A stretch of 64,000 bases of DNA from Liolophura sinensis (GCF_032854445.1 NC_088304.1:1736001-1800000), one strand, 5' to 3'. Counted from the stretch's first letter, positions 11,831 to 25,592 are shown. Notes: generated by a model not told the origin, from the sequence alone. Translations and numbers: made by a program.

Positions 11831-13020
11831 CCCTTTTAATTGTATTAAAGGGGAAGGGAAAGTTTGTATCTGGACTGGTTAGTGTTAGGGCTGTCAGCTA
11901 TGGACATTCACTGAAATGTGAAAATGAAGTATTTTTAATTGCACCATTGAACACAAATGAGGTAAACATTGAATGAAAAGTAAGAATAAATGTCACATAA
12001 CTGGAACTTGAAATAAATTAAAAGGTTAAAGGTTTACAGGTAGCATGTTGAAAAAAGATTCATATGAAGATGGGTGTGATTGTCTCCCTTTAGTTTGCCT
12101 ACAAACTCAACTCTTAACTTCACTGACATTCTTAGTAAAGATGTTTCAGCCAGAGCAATGATAAACAAGGTTGCTATTCCTGGTTGGGTGACACTAAATT
12201 TATTTTGTGTTTTTCGGGCAAGCTGACCCTAAAAAATTCAAAAATGGAATATAAATAAAACTCGAAATCCACCTTTGGCTGGAACAGTTCAGATTTCATA
12301 TAAATTAGATGATTTTTATGGTTAATGATTAAATGCTCTGAAGACATTGGAAAAAGATTTATTCTGCCTGTAAAAAACACCAGTTGAAAATGGTGTGCCT
12401 TAGCGGTGAACTCCAAACTCCCCACTTTGTTCTTTGTGACTTTCAAATTAAAATACATCATTTAGGTTCTTACCAATCTTTTTCACAATATCACATATAT
12501 TCCAAATGCTGTTCTGGGTACAGGAGTCACTACAGTTAGAGAAAGTTTGTGATGATAGCTAAGTAAAGATTAGTCTCGAGATTCATACTATAGGATATTT
12601 TCATCTAAAAGATAAAATTTCTGTGTTAGCTATCATGAAGGAAGCCTTAACCTTCATGTAATAATTTGACTCATTGAATTCTATTAATTAGTTCAGAAAT
12701 TAAAGTGTGGAGATTGCAGGCCATCTATTTAATTAAAGACTGTATTAGCTGGATTTGTGAATTGCTAACATATTCTGGATATAAGCAAGCAATGCGAAGT
12801 GGCAATTTCCAATCAGGCTTAAATTTGTCAAATGTTATTAAGCTAAGCTTAAATCTTGAAGGCGAAAGATTTATTGTCATTACACACTACATAGTTTGCG
12901 TGTTTGATCAGCCCCTTCAAAATGTGCAGAGTTTAACAAAGTGTGGCCTTGCAAACATTTATGGCTAAATCAGATTAAAATGAAACTGATTATTCTGACC
13001 ATGGTTTAAAATATCTTTTG
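11831..13020. other. No gene seen
   Basis: AT-rich DNA with scattered stops in all frames. An 87-codon frame at 12705-12968 and a 95-codon frame on the other strand at 12174-12461 resemble nothing known to me. Confidence 0.4.
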
Positions 13021-13084
13021 CCATGCTGGTTTTCTAGGCAAACATGAGTTTGTTTGGCATTATTGCCCAATCCAGTTTCTCCCC

Positions 13085-13158
13085 ACTGCCAACCTGATCA
13101 CCATCATACTAGTGTAAAATTCCGGAGTACAGCGTAAAACACCAATCAAAATAGATAA
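13085..13158 (+). mobile_element. SINE fragment (3' end)
   Basis: Ends with 'GAGTACAGCGTAAAACACCAATCAAA', of which the last part 'AAAACACCAATCAAA' matches the SINE tail exactly. The head and body are lost or too diverged. Confidence 0.7.
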
Positions 13159-16040
13159 ACTGATTGATTGTCCTAGCTCTAATCCTGATTAGGCAGTTAT
13201 TTTCCACCATGCTGATGCTGCATAAAGACACTTGTACCTAGACCCTGGCCGGGATTGACAGGCACGCCGACCCAAACACTGACAGACGAACACAGATATC
13301 CAGGTAGCTCACTACCCTTGTTAACGATTTTGTCATAATCATCAACATTTACCCTGATTTTATTCCACTGTTCACATATCCATTATGTAACTATAACAGC
13401 ACATGTATTCATCCCTCAGTAACCAGTTATGTTTGTATCATATCTTGTTTTTAATAGCCTTAAAAAAAAAAATGAGTATTTTCCACGACTTATACTTTTT
13501 ATTAAAATGTTGTAAAGTTCTGTTGTAAAACTACCAAGTAGAAGCCAGGCCTGAGTTCTCTGGGCTTGAGAGATTTGCATGTGCTACTACAGGAGTTCTA
13601 CTGTCCCAAAACATGACCGAAGACTTAAAGGGTTGCAGAATTGTCTCTGACTGGTTTGAGAGATAGGCATTCCAAGGGTGTCCTTATGCAAAGCTGAATT
13701 TTCGGCATAGCGCATTTCTTCACACATGACCATGGCTACAGGCTTTAACCCAGGAAATCCTACCTCCCCAGTCAGCCAATAAGCATCAATTCTGAACGAC
13801 TTTGAGATTTTTCTGTAGTCCTGTGTGCACTTTAATGCGAGGCTTTGTTGTTTTAAACCAGCGTTGTTTCGTCATTCACTAAGAGCTCTGTTTACTCCTA
13901 GAAAGTTCAGTCCTAGAGGCTGACCATTTTAACCAAGTCACACCTCTCTGTTTATGACTTAACATATTCTATATCAGTATTAGCTTTCATAGCTTTATTT
14001 AGCAAAATCATTGGGGAAGTTTTATTAAAAACAGAGACAGTTTTTTTAGACTGTCAATCATGATGGTTCATTGCTGGTCAAGTGAAACTTGTGTGCTTGG
14101 ACAAGTGGGACAGCAACTTTTAAGAATTATCATTTTATTTTTATGAGCCGTGATTTACAAGCTTTCCATTCAGAACTGCCGGATGTTTCAGGAGCTAATG
14201 TCTGTTGAGACTTTCTGCATAGTTTGAGTTGTTGAATGCTGTGTTTATTCTTATGGCATCCAGTGTGATGCCATATTTTAACTGTTACATGTCATGGTTT
14301 TGAATTTCAGATATTCAAATAATGTTTTATTTCAGCAATGTATCTTATTTATATTTTGGACAAGAAAACTGAAATCTTTCAATCTGTCACTTCTCTCAAC
14401 CTGTAATTTGTGCAATGTTTAAGCAAAGACTTCCTGTCAAGAGGTAAATTGTGGTTTAGATGATAATAAATATTATGTAAATGAGGAGTGATCAAGTATT
14501 GACAATCATAGACTTCGATTTTGGCTCAGAAAAAGTTACAGGTAAAGAAAATTAAGTGCAGTTTAGTGCAAAAATGAGGAAAAAAAACAGTACAACTATG
14601 AAAAGGTACGATATGTGAAATTGGCACTTTTCATTATTTTAATTGTAGTATGAGTGAAGAGAAGCAATATTGTTCTGTGTTGCATCCAGCATCTTTGTTG
14701 CAAGTGCAATAGAAACAATGTTTCTGAGACTGGAATATTGCCAACAACAGACTGGTACCTTACTTATGTCTTCCACTTAGGCCCTGTCTGTGACCTGTAA
14801 CTCCGCACAAATATTTAATGCTGTTGTTTTATGGTAATTGTCTTTGTTCGCTGCGTTTTAGTAGTTTAACAACTCAATTCAGACTACATCCCTGGCGACC
14901 TCCTGTGATTTAGACACCAGCGCTGACTCGGTGCCCCATCGTGAACTTCAGTGACAGACTCATTATTGCCTTGAATATGAAACGTTTGGAAAAGTAGCAC
15001 TTATATGTTGGATTTATCTGAATCTGAATCTGAATTAGACTGTGACTGTAAACTCTTTGTTCTATAAAACCCATTTCCTGCTCCATCTCCATCTGCCCCT
15101 TCCCACCTCTCTCTGCCTGCCCCGTCCTCTCTACCTGCCCCCCATAACCTGGCAAAAGCAACTATAGTAATTTAACAATTCCTTTGCCCTTGTTTGAAGC
15201 ATTTCGATATTGCTGTTTAATTTAATGGAATTTGTACTTAAATATATTGTCATTATGAAAATATTGGGCACATTGGAAATGGCAATGAAGTTAAGGCTTC
15301 ACCACGTAAATGTAAAAGAGGAACTCTACTACTCGTGTGTTTGGAATTTAAGGGGTAATGTCTTCTCGACTTCATTATTATCACTGAACCCATGCACGGC
15401 TATGAGTCGAAAGCGTTTTGAAAATAATTGGCGAAAAAAATAATTAGGTCGTGAAATGTAGCATGATTAGAGATTCCAATTGTGACTGAATTTGAGGATG
15501 TCAGGTGGTGCGATTTGGAAGTTTCAGTTAACCAAACCCGGCGTGTTATAAGGCACTATGAAAATGGTGTTCAAAATGGCAAACTATTGAATGACGTATA
15601 TTGTAATTGGGTTGTTTCAAATGGCACGAATTTGAGTTGTGAGATGAGGGGTTTGAAGTGAAGGCTTTAGAAGGGCTAAGGCTGTGCATGTGTCTTACGT
15701 CGTCTCAGGTTGTACTGACCTTGTCAGGGCTCTCAGTCTAGAACACATTTCATAGGGCCTCCGTTATATTACGTACCCACAAGCTCTTTAACAAGCTGCA
15801 TTTCCTCAATAACTTCTTGATAATTATAACCTGTATCTATGTGTGTGTGTGTATTAAAATATATGCATATATATGTATATCATCTAATCGGACCAGCTTA
15901 CGGTACTATCATTCTGTTTGAACACGCATCATTGTTAAGGGTTGATGTGTTGGAAGGATGAGCTTGTCAGTTGCAAATGTACCTATTATGTGCACGTAAC
16001 TAGTGTGTCAGATGAGGAACTGCCGCCTTTGTCTACAGGA
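13159..16040. other. No gene seen
   Basis: Long stretch without a supportable gene. It holds a CT-rich tract near 15080-15140 and short TG and TA runs near 15838-15890. Confidence 0.4.
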
Positions 16041-16044
16041 TTTA

Positions 16045-16300
16045 CTTATGTGAATGGATGGAAGGATTGGTGTGAGTGTGGAAGGATGGAAAGATTGGTG
16101 TGAGTTGAAAAGGATGGAAGGATTGGTGTGAGTTGAACAGGGAGGATTGGTGTGAGTTGAAAAGGATGGAAGGATTGGTGTAAGTGTGAAACGATGGAAG
16201 GATTTGTGTGAGTGTGAAAGGACGGAAAGATTGGCGTGAGTGGGAAAGGATGGAAGGATTGGTGTAAGTGTGAAAGGATGGAAGGATTGGTGTGAACTTT
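16045..16300. repeat. Minisatellite, about 28-bp unit
   Basis: Eight or nine copies of 'GAAAGGATGGAAGGATTGG' followed by 'TGTGAGTGT', with unit length varying slightly. Two antisense open frames across it read Ser/Pro/His-rich repeats and are taken as artefacts. Confidence 0.88.
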
Positions 16301-18820
16301 GACAGGTGGGAATTTGGGGAGGGAATTTTATTAACTTGGGGTGCATATGTGAAACAGGGATAAAAGGTACCCACCGCCTTCAGGAATAGTGACAGATCTT
16401 GTGAAGAGAGCACTGATTTGTTTGTTTTGTGATCCACTTGATCTTTTAGAAAAATCATACATTCATCAGATGTAAACACTCTGGTCGTTTTTTCGTAAGT
16501 ATTGTGCTTCAACAAGAAACTTACCTCTAAACATAGTGTTCCCAACCTTAAACAACTTTCAACCCCCAGTGGGGTGGTGTCAACCCATAAGGAGTCGGCC
16601 CCAATCTATTATATAGGTGAAATACTCTCTTGTTCTTGCCTTGAATATTGCCTGCGAACTGCATGTGATAGTTGTACTTTTGTAACAGTTGGCAAGTACA
16701 CAAATATCTGGGTGTCTTGTGTGCTGATAATGTAGCTCCAGATTCAAGGTCACAACCTGTCCGCAGTAAGATATTAAAAACAAGACTAAAATCTTGCTAG
16801 TCGGAAGACGGCAAGTCTGATTAGAAATTCATACCAATTATGATATTATTTCTACAAATTAATTGTAGATTGGTCGATAAATGTTCGTCGACCGTGGACA
16901 CCGGTTGTAATTTCATCTCAATGAACCGCCCTGGCCAAAATCGAGCCCTTGTTGCCATCGACTCTTTCTTCTATATTGGACTTTCGAATAACTTCATTTC
17001 CGGAAGGTTTTCTGACCTCGACACATCCTGAAGACTAACTATCTATCTTATTGATGACTGATAATGTTGCAATGGACCATGACGCCCAGTGTCGAAAAGT
17101 TCCAAATTTTCCGAATTTCCAAATTTATGCATTGTTTCCCCTTCAACTGCACGTGCAATTGCAGGAAATGAAGTTGTCTGCCACAGTTAGGAAATGTTTC
17201 AAAGAACGCACTTTATAGCAACTTAACATTCAAATCAGTGTTCACTTTTTCATGTGCTTGTAGTGATGGTTACTTCTCATGCGCATCCCTGGCAATTGAA
17301 AGTACTTGGTTGCCCTCCACAATATACAGTTGCCTCTTTGTCTAATTAAAGTTGCCTTGCCATCATAATTATTTTTTAATCCCCGGTAATCTCCCCTTAG
17401 TTATCCTGGCACGTGCTGCGGCGATGACGAATATTCCATGCATAGCAGATGTAAATACGTGAAGAACGATACAACTGGAGTGGGAGGAGGAAGCGAGATT
17501 TGTGTAATCAATGTACTGATTATCTATTTCTGTTTATTGTGTAATATTGTTTTCCTCCAGCGGTTCTGTTGAGCTGGGGTCACGGAACCCCGATATAAGC
17601 GCGAGCGGTGTGAATACATATTTAAACGAATGTATTGTAGGCTAGATATTTAAGATGGAAATGTATTTTCAAACGTTTATGAAAATAAAAAGTCCCTTCA
17701 TTTTATACACAATCGAAACTCTGAGACTTTTGTTACATGTTGCAAAAGAAAAAAAAAAAGGAGTCGGCGTTTACTTGTACTGCACGAGGTCACTTTTACA
17801 AAACGTGACCAGTACAATACATGTCTATAACTTCTTCGTATTTGACTTTGGCGTTAGGTTAGAAGAGTGTAAGGTGACGTGATGTACGACTTACGGCGAA
17901 AATGAATTATGAAGTCTGGTGAAAGTGGAGCCTGGAGTTTAAAGGCCACAACTATGCCGGCTTGTCTTTCACAGAACATCGTAAATTAATTTGTCGTGGT
18001 TTTTCTCGTATGTCATCGCGTGACGGAGCTGTAATCCTCACCCCGTCATTTATGAAAAATGTCAGCAGTCGTTAAAAAGTTTTTATTCCCCCTACAGCGC
18101 TTGCGTCGCTCTGTACCTTTCGCATTACATTACTGCCACCAATAGTACATTTTGTAAAGAAATCTTGAATAACAAAGAGGTCACTGGTCACGCTGATGAG
18201 GTAGGAAGTGATGTCAGAAAACACAATCTGTCTCAACCTTTGTCTCTAATAATGTGTTATACACATGCATTCTAGAGTATGCGCAACATCATTCTAACCA
18301 AAACCTAAAAGAGTATTGTTGGTGAATAGTGATTAAAATAGTTCCGCTGGAGGACACAAGTGACGAGGCTAAACCTGAGCAAGCCCACAAGCGTCTCACA
18401 GGCTTCAAAGGTCAGGGGTGTCTATTGGTGGCAGTGATGTAAAGCGAAATGTAGAGAGCGACGGATGCTCTGTAATTAAGGAGTGTGAATAGATTGGTTA
18501 AGGTGGCCATACATGGACATTTGCTGGCAGTGAGTGGTTGGCCGTTTGTACAGTCTAACTTTGAAGGGCACCTGCCTTCCACAAACACGGTGCCTTTGTA
18601 TGCTTAACCCGTGATAAAGTTCGTCAGTAGCTTGGAAATGGGAGGCTTACCCTGGCCTCTCCGGTTTTCCTGTATATGCAAAAAAGTGGACACAATCGTA
18701 AAAATGAAAAACTATTGATATCGTGGCATTAAACAACAAATAATGACTTCTTTTAATACTGGGTCAGCAATCTCTATACAACAAGGCATTTGATTAGAAT
18801 ATCCTCCAATGACTCACCTG
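16301..18820. other. No gene seen
   Basis: No coding region, repeat or RNA gene that I can support. Confidence 0.4.

Positions 18821-18821
<1 letters not shown>

Positions 18822-18872
<51 letters not shown>
18822..18872. repeat. (TA)n microsatellite
   Basis: Uninterrupted alternating TA for about 48 bases. Confidence 0.97.
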
Positions 18873-18873
<1 letters not shown>

Positions 18874-19304
18874 CTCTTAGAATGACTATGGCCATATCGT
18901 GGCGAGCTCATTAAATGACATTAAGCCGCAAAAATGAGTCTGCATGTTACCATGTCGCTGAAATTAAGTGATAGTACATTCTCCTGTATCACGAACGTCC
19001 AACAAACACCTAGTAGACTGAAAGGAATGAGTCGTTTGTTCGTGGCGCCAAGACAACAACGATTTTCACTTTTAGATAGAATGGCTACAAATTTCACATC
19101 CAGAGAAAATTTGAACTGTCATAATCTGTATGACAACCAAGGTAACTACTTTTGTCGTACATCCTGCATTGAAAGCCAGAGTGAAAAATCCCAAGTTGCT
19201 GAGGCCGACAAAACTCTGGAAAGCAGGGTCATTTATATACATACCAGTATTTCAAGTCATTGAATCATAATACCTGTCATATCCTATTTCGCGAAATTGG
19301 TTTG

Positions 19305-19545
19305 ATTTGATTTGATTGGTGTTTTACGCCTCACTAAAAAAATTTTTCACTTATACCACAGCGGCCAGCATTATGGTGGGAGGAAACCGGGCAGAGCCCG
19401 GGAGAAACCCACGACTGGCAGACATGGGCCAAAGGGGAAGCCAGCATGAGCTGGACTTGAACTCACAGCGACCGCATTGGTGAGGCTCCTTGGTCATTGC
19501 GCGGCTCTGGCGCGCTAAACACCTCGACCACAAAGGCCCTGGATT
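19305..19545 (-). mobile_element. tRNA-derived SINE
   Basis: Reverse orientation: begins 'GATTTGATTGGTGTTTTACG' and ends in the inverted tRNA-like head (B-box complement 'GGACTTGAACTC', then '...GCGCGCTAAACACC'). Body and head are both present, with a small deletion in the centre. Confidence 0.88.
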
Positions 19546-19884
19546 TGTTGCGTGAAGACTGTACTGTATCTTATCAGATGTTTCAAAATCACGACAACAA
19601 ATAAATCTGGGTTGTTTAGTATATAATCCATCCATAATTTCTTCACATACCAGATGCTTTAATGATGATATCTGGCCAAAGATAGAGACAAAAGATTATT
19701 ACCTTCAATGTCGAAAAGACCTTGAAACTCCAAGCGAGCAAATACTAGATAAATAGTGGATACAATAAAGAGGAAACCTTTCCCGCGTAAAATTAGTGGG
19801 ATCTAGGCTGTAGTTGTGCGTTGTTAAGTCCTGCCTTTACGATGATCATTTAATTGGGGGTAAACAGGTAACGTATAGTAGGCC

Positions 19885-20008
19885 TCCCAGCAACCTGTGT
19901 GGTCCCAGTGGTCGTGGGTTTCCCCAGGGCTCTGTACGGTTTCCTCCCACCACAATGCTGGCCGCCGTCGCCTGAGTGAAATATTCCTGATTACGGCGTA
20001 TATAACAT
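19885..20008 (+). mobile_element. SINE fragment
   Basis: Carries the SINE body 'GGGTTTCCCCAGGGCTCTG' and 'CCACAATGCTGGCCGCCG'. The tRNA head is missing and the tail is cut short. Confidence 0.82.
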
Positions 20009-20364
20009 GAGAAGAATGGAGAATCGAGCTTAGGTTGGGAAAGGTTACCTCATTTGTAGTTTATATTTTGGCCAGAAAATAAACCGCACAAAATCTATGC
20101 AATGTCTATGTTGCGAAAAACACACAAGCTTATTCCCATTGGATCTGGGAACGTCTGGGAACATGATATCTGGCTGCTTCCCTCTGCCAGATGTCAGTGG
20201 GCTCTAATCGCTTCTGTTGTACTCCCAAGACACGCAGGACACGTCAACAAACCAAGATTACTTCATACATCTGAGTGTCAACCAACTAAACAACAACAAA
20301 CCGCTACATGTTTGTAACCGTGAAGGGAGGGCACCAGCAAATGAAATCGCGACGTTTTGAAAAC

Positions 20365-20515
20365 AAAGATGTATTTATTTATTTGATTGGTATTTTACGC
20401 CGTACTCAAGAATATTTCACTTATACGACGACAGCCAGCATTATGGAGGGAGGCACAGCCCGGCGGAAACCATCCACAGGTTGCTGCCAGACCTTCCCAC
20501 GTACGGCCAGAGAGA
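20365..20515 (-). mobile_element. SINE fragment, head missing
   Basis: Starts with the inverted tail 'TTTATTTGATTGGTATTTTA' and stops near 'CCCACGTACGGCCAGAGAG', before the tRNA head. Confidence 0.85.
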
Positions 20516-22318
20516 AAAACAAAGAGGTGTACATGTTACATTGAACAATTATAAAGATTTATATTAAAAATTCTTATTTAAATCTTCAAAGAAAATCTTA
20601 TATGATAAAACGAGAATATATACTGAAGAATTTCTATCGCTCGAGCAAGTTGGTCTCTTAGATGATCTTATGGGAAGTTTGCAGACGATAACACTGTGGG
20701 GATGAAATCTCATCGGCGCACGAGGGAAAGTTCGTCTTTGTTGCGCACGTGAAATGAAGCATCTGATGATTTACCCCGTGGGCACCCAGGTGTCCTCCCC
20801 CCCCCCACTATGGATATGACTGTCGTCGTGCAAGTGGAAACATTGTTAGACACCAATCAATGAATCAATAAATCCAGTTAGGTTTAAAAACTACATTTCA
20901 GTAGAAATTTTACTAACCATAAATAATGTTATTTATTGAACTAGTTCTTCCACATATAGGGGGCTATATGTATTTAATTTTTCAAGAGAAAATCAAAATC
21001 GAATGAGACAGCCTGTTTTTTTAATGATGTGCTGTTTTATTACATTATTACCTTAACGTAAGTTAAGATTAGGTTAAGAAAAGGAACTGACTGATACTCA
21101 GATCCGTGCAGAGAGCTCAAGTTAGCCAGGTCATATCCTCTAATACCGCGTTGATACCAGACTGAACTCTGGTGGTTACAGGCGCCATTTTATATGACTT
21201 GTGGACTTCTTTAAATCCGGAGGTAAATCACCTGTAGTCGCGTCCTCCACGGGGACCTCATCACGCCCTGTACAAAACTTCGTTAATCAGCGCGATCAGA
21301 AAAACGCCCTGTGGCGCAATAATCCGCATAGTGCCATTTAAGCTGCCAAGAACATTAGTTATGTGAAAGTAGGACCAGGTGTACGCTGAACTAAGTAGGG
21401 AATGTATAGTCTAGTTCGATATTCGGTGATTGTTTTGTTCGCGCAATTGTTAATGAAAGAAACTGGTGTTTTTAAAATGAACTACTAAATACATATATAT
21501 GTTTGCGTCAGCTCTGCTTCTTTCATTCGGCATAAAACGCCGCACTAACTTCAAGGAGTCTTGAAAAATAGTTAAAATTATTAAGCGAAATGGCGTTTGG
21601 TGATGTCCGAGTTCCTAGGTTTGAGGTCTGATCAGATGACCATTACTGACTCCATTACAAAAACTGAACTGGATCGACGACGGGACCATGTAATCTTCAC
21701 ATGCATACAGCAGAGGATCTCTGTAAGTATTCTAAACACGTTAATATCCTAATTATTAATCAAGTCATTGATCAATAAGCAGATTCATTAATCTGTCAAC
21801 AGAAGGGCGTGAGGAATGCCTAACACTGTGTTTCACCCAGCACACATAAACATGTCGTGCGTGCGAAGTTATCATTCATGCAACATGGCATGAATTTTCC
21901 CACCGCGGCGCATCGGGAAGGTAAAACAGCTCAAAGCGCTTATTAAGATTTGAGACTGCACATTTTATAACACTGTGATCGCTGCTCTGACTAAAGTGGA
22001 TTCAAGAGTCATTTCCGGCTTTGTAATGCACGGCAAAGAGGGGAAAAACGAATTCCTGGCCACTTGTTCGGATCCCCAATCCTTGTACAACACCACGAAA
22101 AATGCATGCGCTTAATGAAGCATAAATTTTAATACGATCTGCATGCTGCAGTTAGTATCACTGAAAAGACTCACGCACATAATGACAAAGCTACGTGAAA
22201 ACTGATAGCACCAAAATACACGAAGTCGTGATAGTTACCACATCCCACAAAATCAATGTCGTCTTGCAGGAACTCTCTTTGTTATGTAGCTGACCCATGT
22301 TAAAAGATAGAACGTAAA
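20516..22318. other. No gene seen
   Basis: No supportable feature; a short poly-C tract at about 20797-20806. Confidence 0.4.
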
Positions 22319-22319
22319 T

Positions 22320-22480
22320 AATTCTACTGTCCGACACACTGACCCCTCGACCGAACAACCAATCGACCGACAGACAGAATGACCTCTCGACCGAACAACC
22401 GAATGACCAACCGACATATAGACAAACTGACTTCTCGACCGCACAGCCGATGACCCAACTGGCAGACAGACAGTCAGACA
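22320..22480. repeat. Degenerate short tandem repeat
   Basis: Two to three copies of a block of about 60 bp with 'CTCGACCGAACAACC' and CCGACAGACAGA elements. An antisense frame reads Cys/Ser-rich repeats and is probably not coding. Confidence 0.6.
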
Positions 22481-22682
22481 GACAGAACAATTCATTGAGC
22501 CACGCTTGGTTTGATAAGAATAGAGTCGGCATAATAATAAACATTTATGACGTTTACATACACGCAGGAGTATGCAAATGACTAAGTATGGTGAGTATGT
22601 TTAGCCAGTGCATCGTTAATCGGTTCAGCTATCATTTCAAGAAGTTACAAAGCACGAATTTGATTGGCTTATATCTAACGTC

Positions 22683-22760
22683 TAATGCTGGCCACCGTAG
22701 TATGGGTCAAACAGTCTTGAGTACGGCGTAAAACACAAATCAACTAAATAAATAAATAAC
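22683..22760 (+). mobile_element. SINE fragment (3' end)
   Basis: 'AATGCTGGCCACCGTAGTAT' and 'GAGTACGGCGTAAAACAC', followed by AAATAAATAAATA. Confidence 0.78.
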
Positions 22761-22887
22761 TGATGCCATTTATCAAAAAAAAAAAACGCCTTTTATTCTT
22801 GTTCGAGTTTGATTTTCTTCGTTGTTTGTTCGAAAATACAGAGTCACGTGACTCATAATTATGGTGGAGGCCGTATGTTGAAGTGTT

Positions 22888-22982
22888 AGACAGAAACAAT
22901 GGACTGGTCGTCGGGCTGTATAAACTGGTGCGTGTTAGACAGAAACAAGGGACTGGTCGTCGGGCTGTATAAACTGGTGTAC
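22888..22982. repeat. Short tandem duplication, about 47 bp
   Basis: 'GTTAGACAGAAACAATGGAC' and the following 27 bases are repeated at once with single-base changes. Open frames on top of it match nothing I know. Confidence 0.85.
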
Positions 22983-23225
22983 GACTTGGGCATGCAAAGC
23001 CAGTGGAGATTCAGAGTCGTTGCCCTATCCAGAGAGTTCGCTGTCGGGAGGTCTACAATGGTACGGACAACCGTCAGTTTGCTTGTCCCATCTTACAGAA
23101 GATGCTGGAATGGAGATATCGATGTTTTGGCTGCGACGTTACGTGGGGAGGTTTGAAGGCTACCTGCCCGAAATCTGTGGTTACTCCGATCAAACTTGAT
23201 CACTGTCACGTGTAAATGCCAAAAC

Positions 23226-23265
23226 AACATCAATCACTCAATCAGTCAATCAATCAATCAACCAG

Positions 23266-23296
<31 letters not shown>

Positions 23297-23304
23297 GTCA
23301 ATCA
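23226..23304. repeat. (CAAT)n microsatellite
   Basis: CAAT repeats interrupted by a few CAGT units. Confidence 0.95.
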
Positions 23305-23754
23305 ACTGAGGATTTATACTTTCTCACCTATTCAACACAGGGCGTTCATGGCTCATTCGTATAAAGCATTGGTTTCTCTGCAGCACGCTATCAGCTGACC
23401 AGTGAGATCGTAGGATTGGATCTCGTTCTCTCTGTTTCGGCTGCGAATTTAAGCCAGATTTATCATGCAGGTACCTGGCAAAGGGCGGTTGTTTATTTCT
23501 CCATCAACGCCTGTGAATCTAAGTGACAATTTTTGATAAAAACTCCATCACAAAAGCGTAAAAAAAACCAACCAAATACCAGCAAGTAAGTGACTTTCCG
23601 GTATAGAAGCCGAATCCGGCCAATAGGTTGTTCACCTTAAAAGTAAGACTAGCGAACAAAATAAGACAAAGCGAAGCTTTGTACAAGCCATTTTTATTTT
23701 ATAAATACCACTTTTTAAACTAAGAACACTTTTGGAGAATTTAGCATTGCTCAG

Positions 23755-23852
23755 CCCGGTTTCCTCTCGCGATATCGCTGGCCACAGTCGTATGAGTTAA
23801 ATAATTGACGGCGTAAAACACCATGCAATCAAATAAATGAATAAATTTGTTT
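23755..23852 (+). mobile_element. SINE fragment (3' end)
   Basis: 'GCCCGGTTTCCTC', then 'GACGGCGTAAAACACCA' and AATAAATGAATAAAT. The head is missing and the body diverged. Confidence 0.75.
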
Positions 23853-24724
23853 AAATGTGGTTTCCACCTTAACATGATTTAAGTCGAATCTCATAGTTCA
23901 TGCTTTTTATACAGTGCTTTACTTTTTGCAATTATAAAACCGTGCATATGTTATTTGACCAGGAAACCGCTATTATATAGCCTTTATGTAAGTTTACACT
24001 TTATGCAAGCTGCTTTCAACTTCAATTCTGTAGTAGATATTATTTAGTGCTCAAATCCATGCAATGTACGCCTGACCTTAACTCCAAATCTTCTCGTAAC
24101 GAGCTGATCTGATTATGGTGAACGTATAATACAGTGCACAAGATCTTAAAATCCGTACGCTATTGTCCTGTTTGTATATATACGGCCAGTGTTTTTTGCA
24201 GGTTTGGTTATGTTTGGGTCCTGAGCAAATCCAGCTTATCCAGAGAACAAAGCCTAGTGTCGAACTTTTACGTATTAACATGGACGTAGTATTTCACCCA
24301 TGGAAACCCGGTGTATGTACGGGAGAAATCTAATTACAGGTATAGGCTACGCACGGTATGATCAGTCGTGGTGTCGACTTTGGAGGAACGAGGACCCGTG
24401 TGCGTGATGCACGCCTTGAACATTGCCTTTAAGCACTGAGCTCGTCAAATTTATCACTTGTCGCAGAAATTTCGAACTGAAACTGTTAACTCTCGCTTTT
24501 CCAGGTGTGCAAAACCACGCGTCGGTATGCGGGGAATACCAGCTTGTCGATAAGAGACACTGTTTTTAATGTGACCAGCTCTAATGAAAATGCTATGAAG
24601 TTCCTGAAGGTCCGTAATCTTCTGACACGAACCAGGTACATGGAGTGATCCTATTCGAAGCCTGCGAGTGCGGGTATACCATACTATATACAGTACTGTA
24701 CGCTCAGAAAAAATCACCCACATA
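23853..24724. other. Upstream region of Kv gene 1; no feature resolved
   Basis: Promoter and 5' UTR of the first K+ channel gene should lie here. I see no TATA box at a convincing distance and no other gene. Confidence 0.4.
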
Positions 24725-25468
24725 ATGGCGGACACTAGGATTTACCCAGAAACCCCTGCACCGGAAACGCCGTTACCGGTATTTCCCGATTCTTTGCCGC
24801 CAGGAGAAACAGAAACTCAAAGAGTGGATTCCACTTCAGACGTAAGTGACCATCCTGAATTCAATGTTTCCATCACAAAAACTGCATCGGGCGAATCAAG
24901 CGGAAAGAAAATCTTAGTCAAGGAAAAAAACAAAAAGGTGGACGAGCCAAAGCCGGCTGAAGATCTTAGAAGAGTCGTTCTTAATGTTGGAGGTACAAGG
25001 CACGAGTCTTCCATCATGACGCTGTCCAAATTCCCTCAAACTCGTCTGGGACGCCTGGCAAGTTCGATGCAAACGTCATCCTCCAACGAGATTCAAACTG
25101 ACCCAGCGCAGGACCCAGACTTGCCCGAATTGTTCTTCGACCGAGATCCAGTTCTATTTGGCTTCATCCTGAACTTTTATCGGACAGGTCAGCTTCACGT
25201 TCCTTTGGGCGTCTGTGGGCCTATGTTCAAAACGGAGCTAGACTTCTGGCAGTTGGATGACCGCGAAATTGAGCCCTGTTGCTTTGTAACGTATGTCAGT
25301 TACGAGGAAACCAACGAGGCCCTGGCTCAGTTTGATTACTCTGTGACGGAAACTCAGCAGTATGACCAAGCAGACAGACAGACGCTGGGATCGGACAGCT
25401 GCTGGCAGCGCTTCCGGCCCAAGCTTTGGAAGGGTCTACAAAGTCCGTACACGTCGACGGTCGCGATG
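24725..25468 (+). CDS. Kv3/Shaw-like K+ channel gene 1, exon 1 (T1 domain)
   Basis: Encodes residues 1-248 of a voltage-gated K+ channel subunit of the plasma membrane. A Pro/Glu-rich N-terminal tail (1-80) precedes the T1 tetramerisation domain (about 81-190), which begins 'RRVVLNVGGTRHESS'. The zinc signature of non-Shaker Kv families is intact: His158-x5-Cys164-x20-Cys185-Cys186. 'ELDFWQLDDREIEPCC' is of the Kv3 (KCNC/Shaw) type. The ATG at 24725 is the first in frame; an in-frame GTG upstream is not a plausible start. The exon ends at ATG before the donor GTGAGT at 25469, phase 0. It joins the exon at 27759, and a related gene with the same structure lies about 5 kb downstream. Confidence 0.93.
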
Positions 25469-25504
25469 GTGAGTAATGTGCATGCGCCTTTAGCTTAGTC
25501 ACTG

Positions 25505-25592
25505 AGTTCCTCCCACCACAATGCTGACCGCCGTCGTGTAAGTAAAACATACTGCCTAAAGCAGCATGGAAATAAATAAATAAATAAATACA
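25505..25592 (+). mobile_element. SINE fragment just inside the Kv gene 1 intron
   Basis: 'CCTCCCACCACAATGCTGACC' minus its last base, then 'GTGTAAGTAAAACATACTG' and an AAATAAATAAATA tail. It starts about 36 bases after the donor. Confidence 0.8.

Noticed and set aside
16008-16545. Two antisense Ser/Pro/His-rich open frames
   Set aside because: They are read from the 28-bp minisatellite and have no supporting features.
18822-18872. AT-rich run as replication origin or promoter
   Set aside because: A plain TA microsatellite; nothing around it supports either role.
24668-24724. N-terminal extension of Kv gene 1 from GTG
   Set aside because: GTG is not a normal eukaryotic start; the ATG at 24725 is the first in frame.
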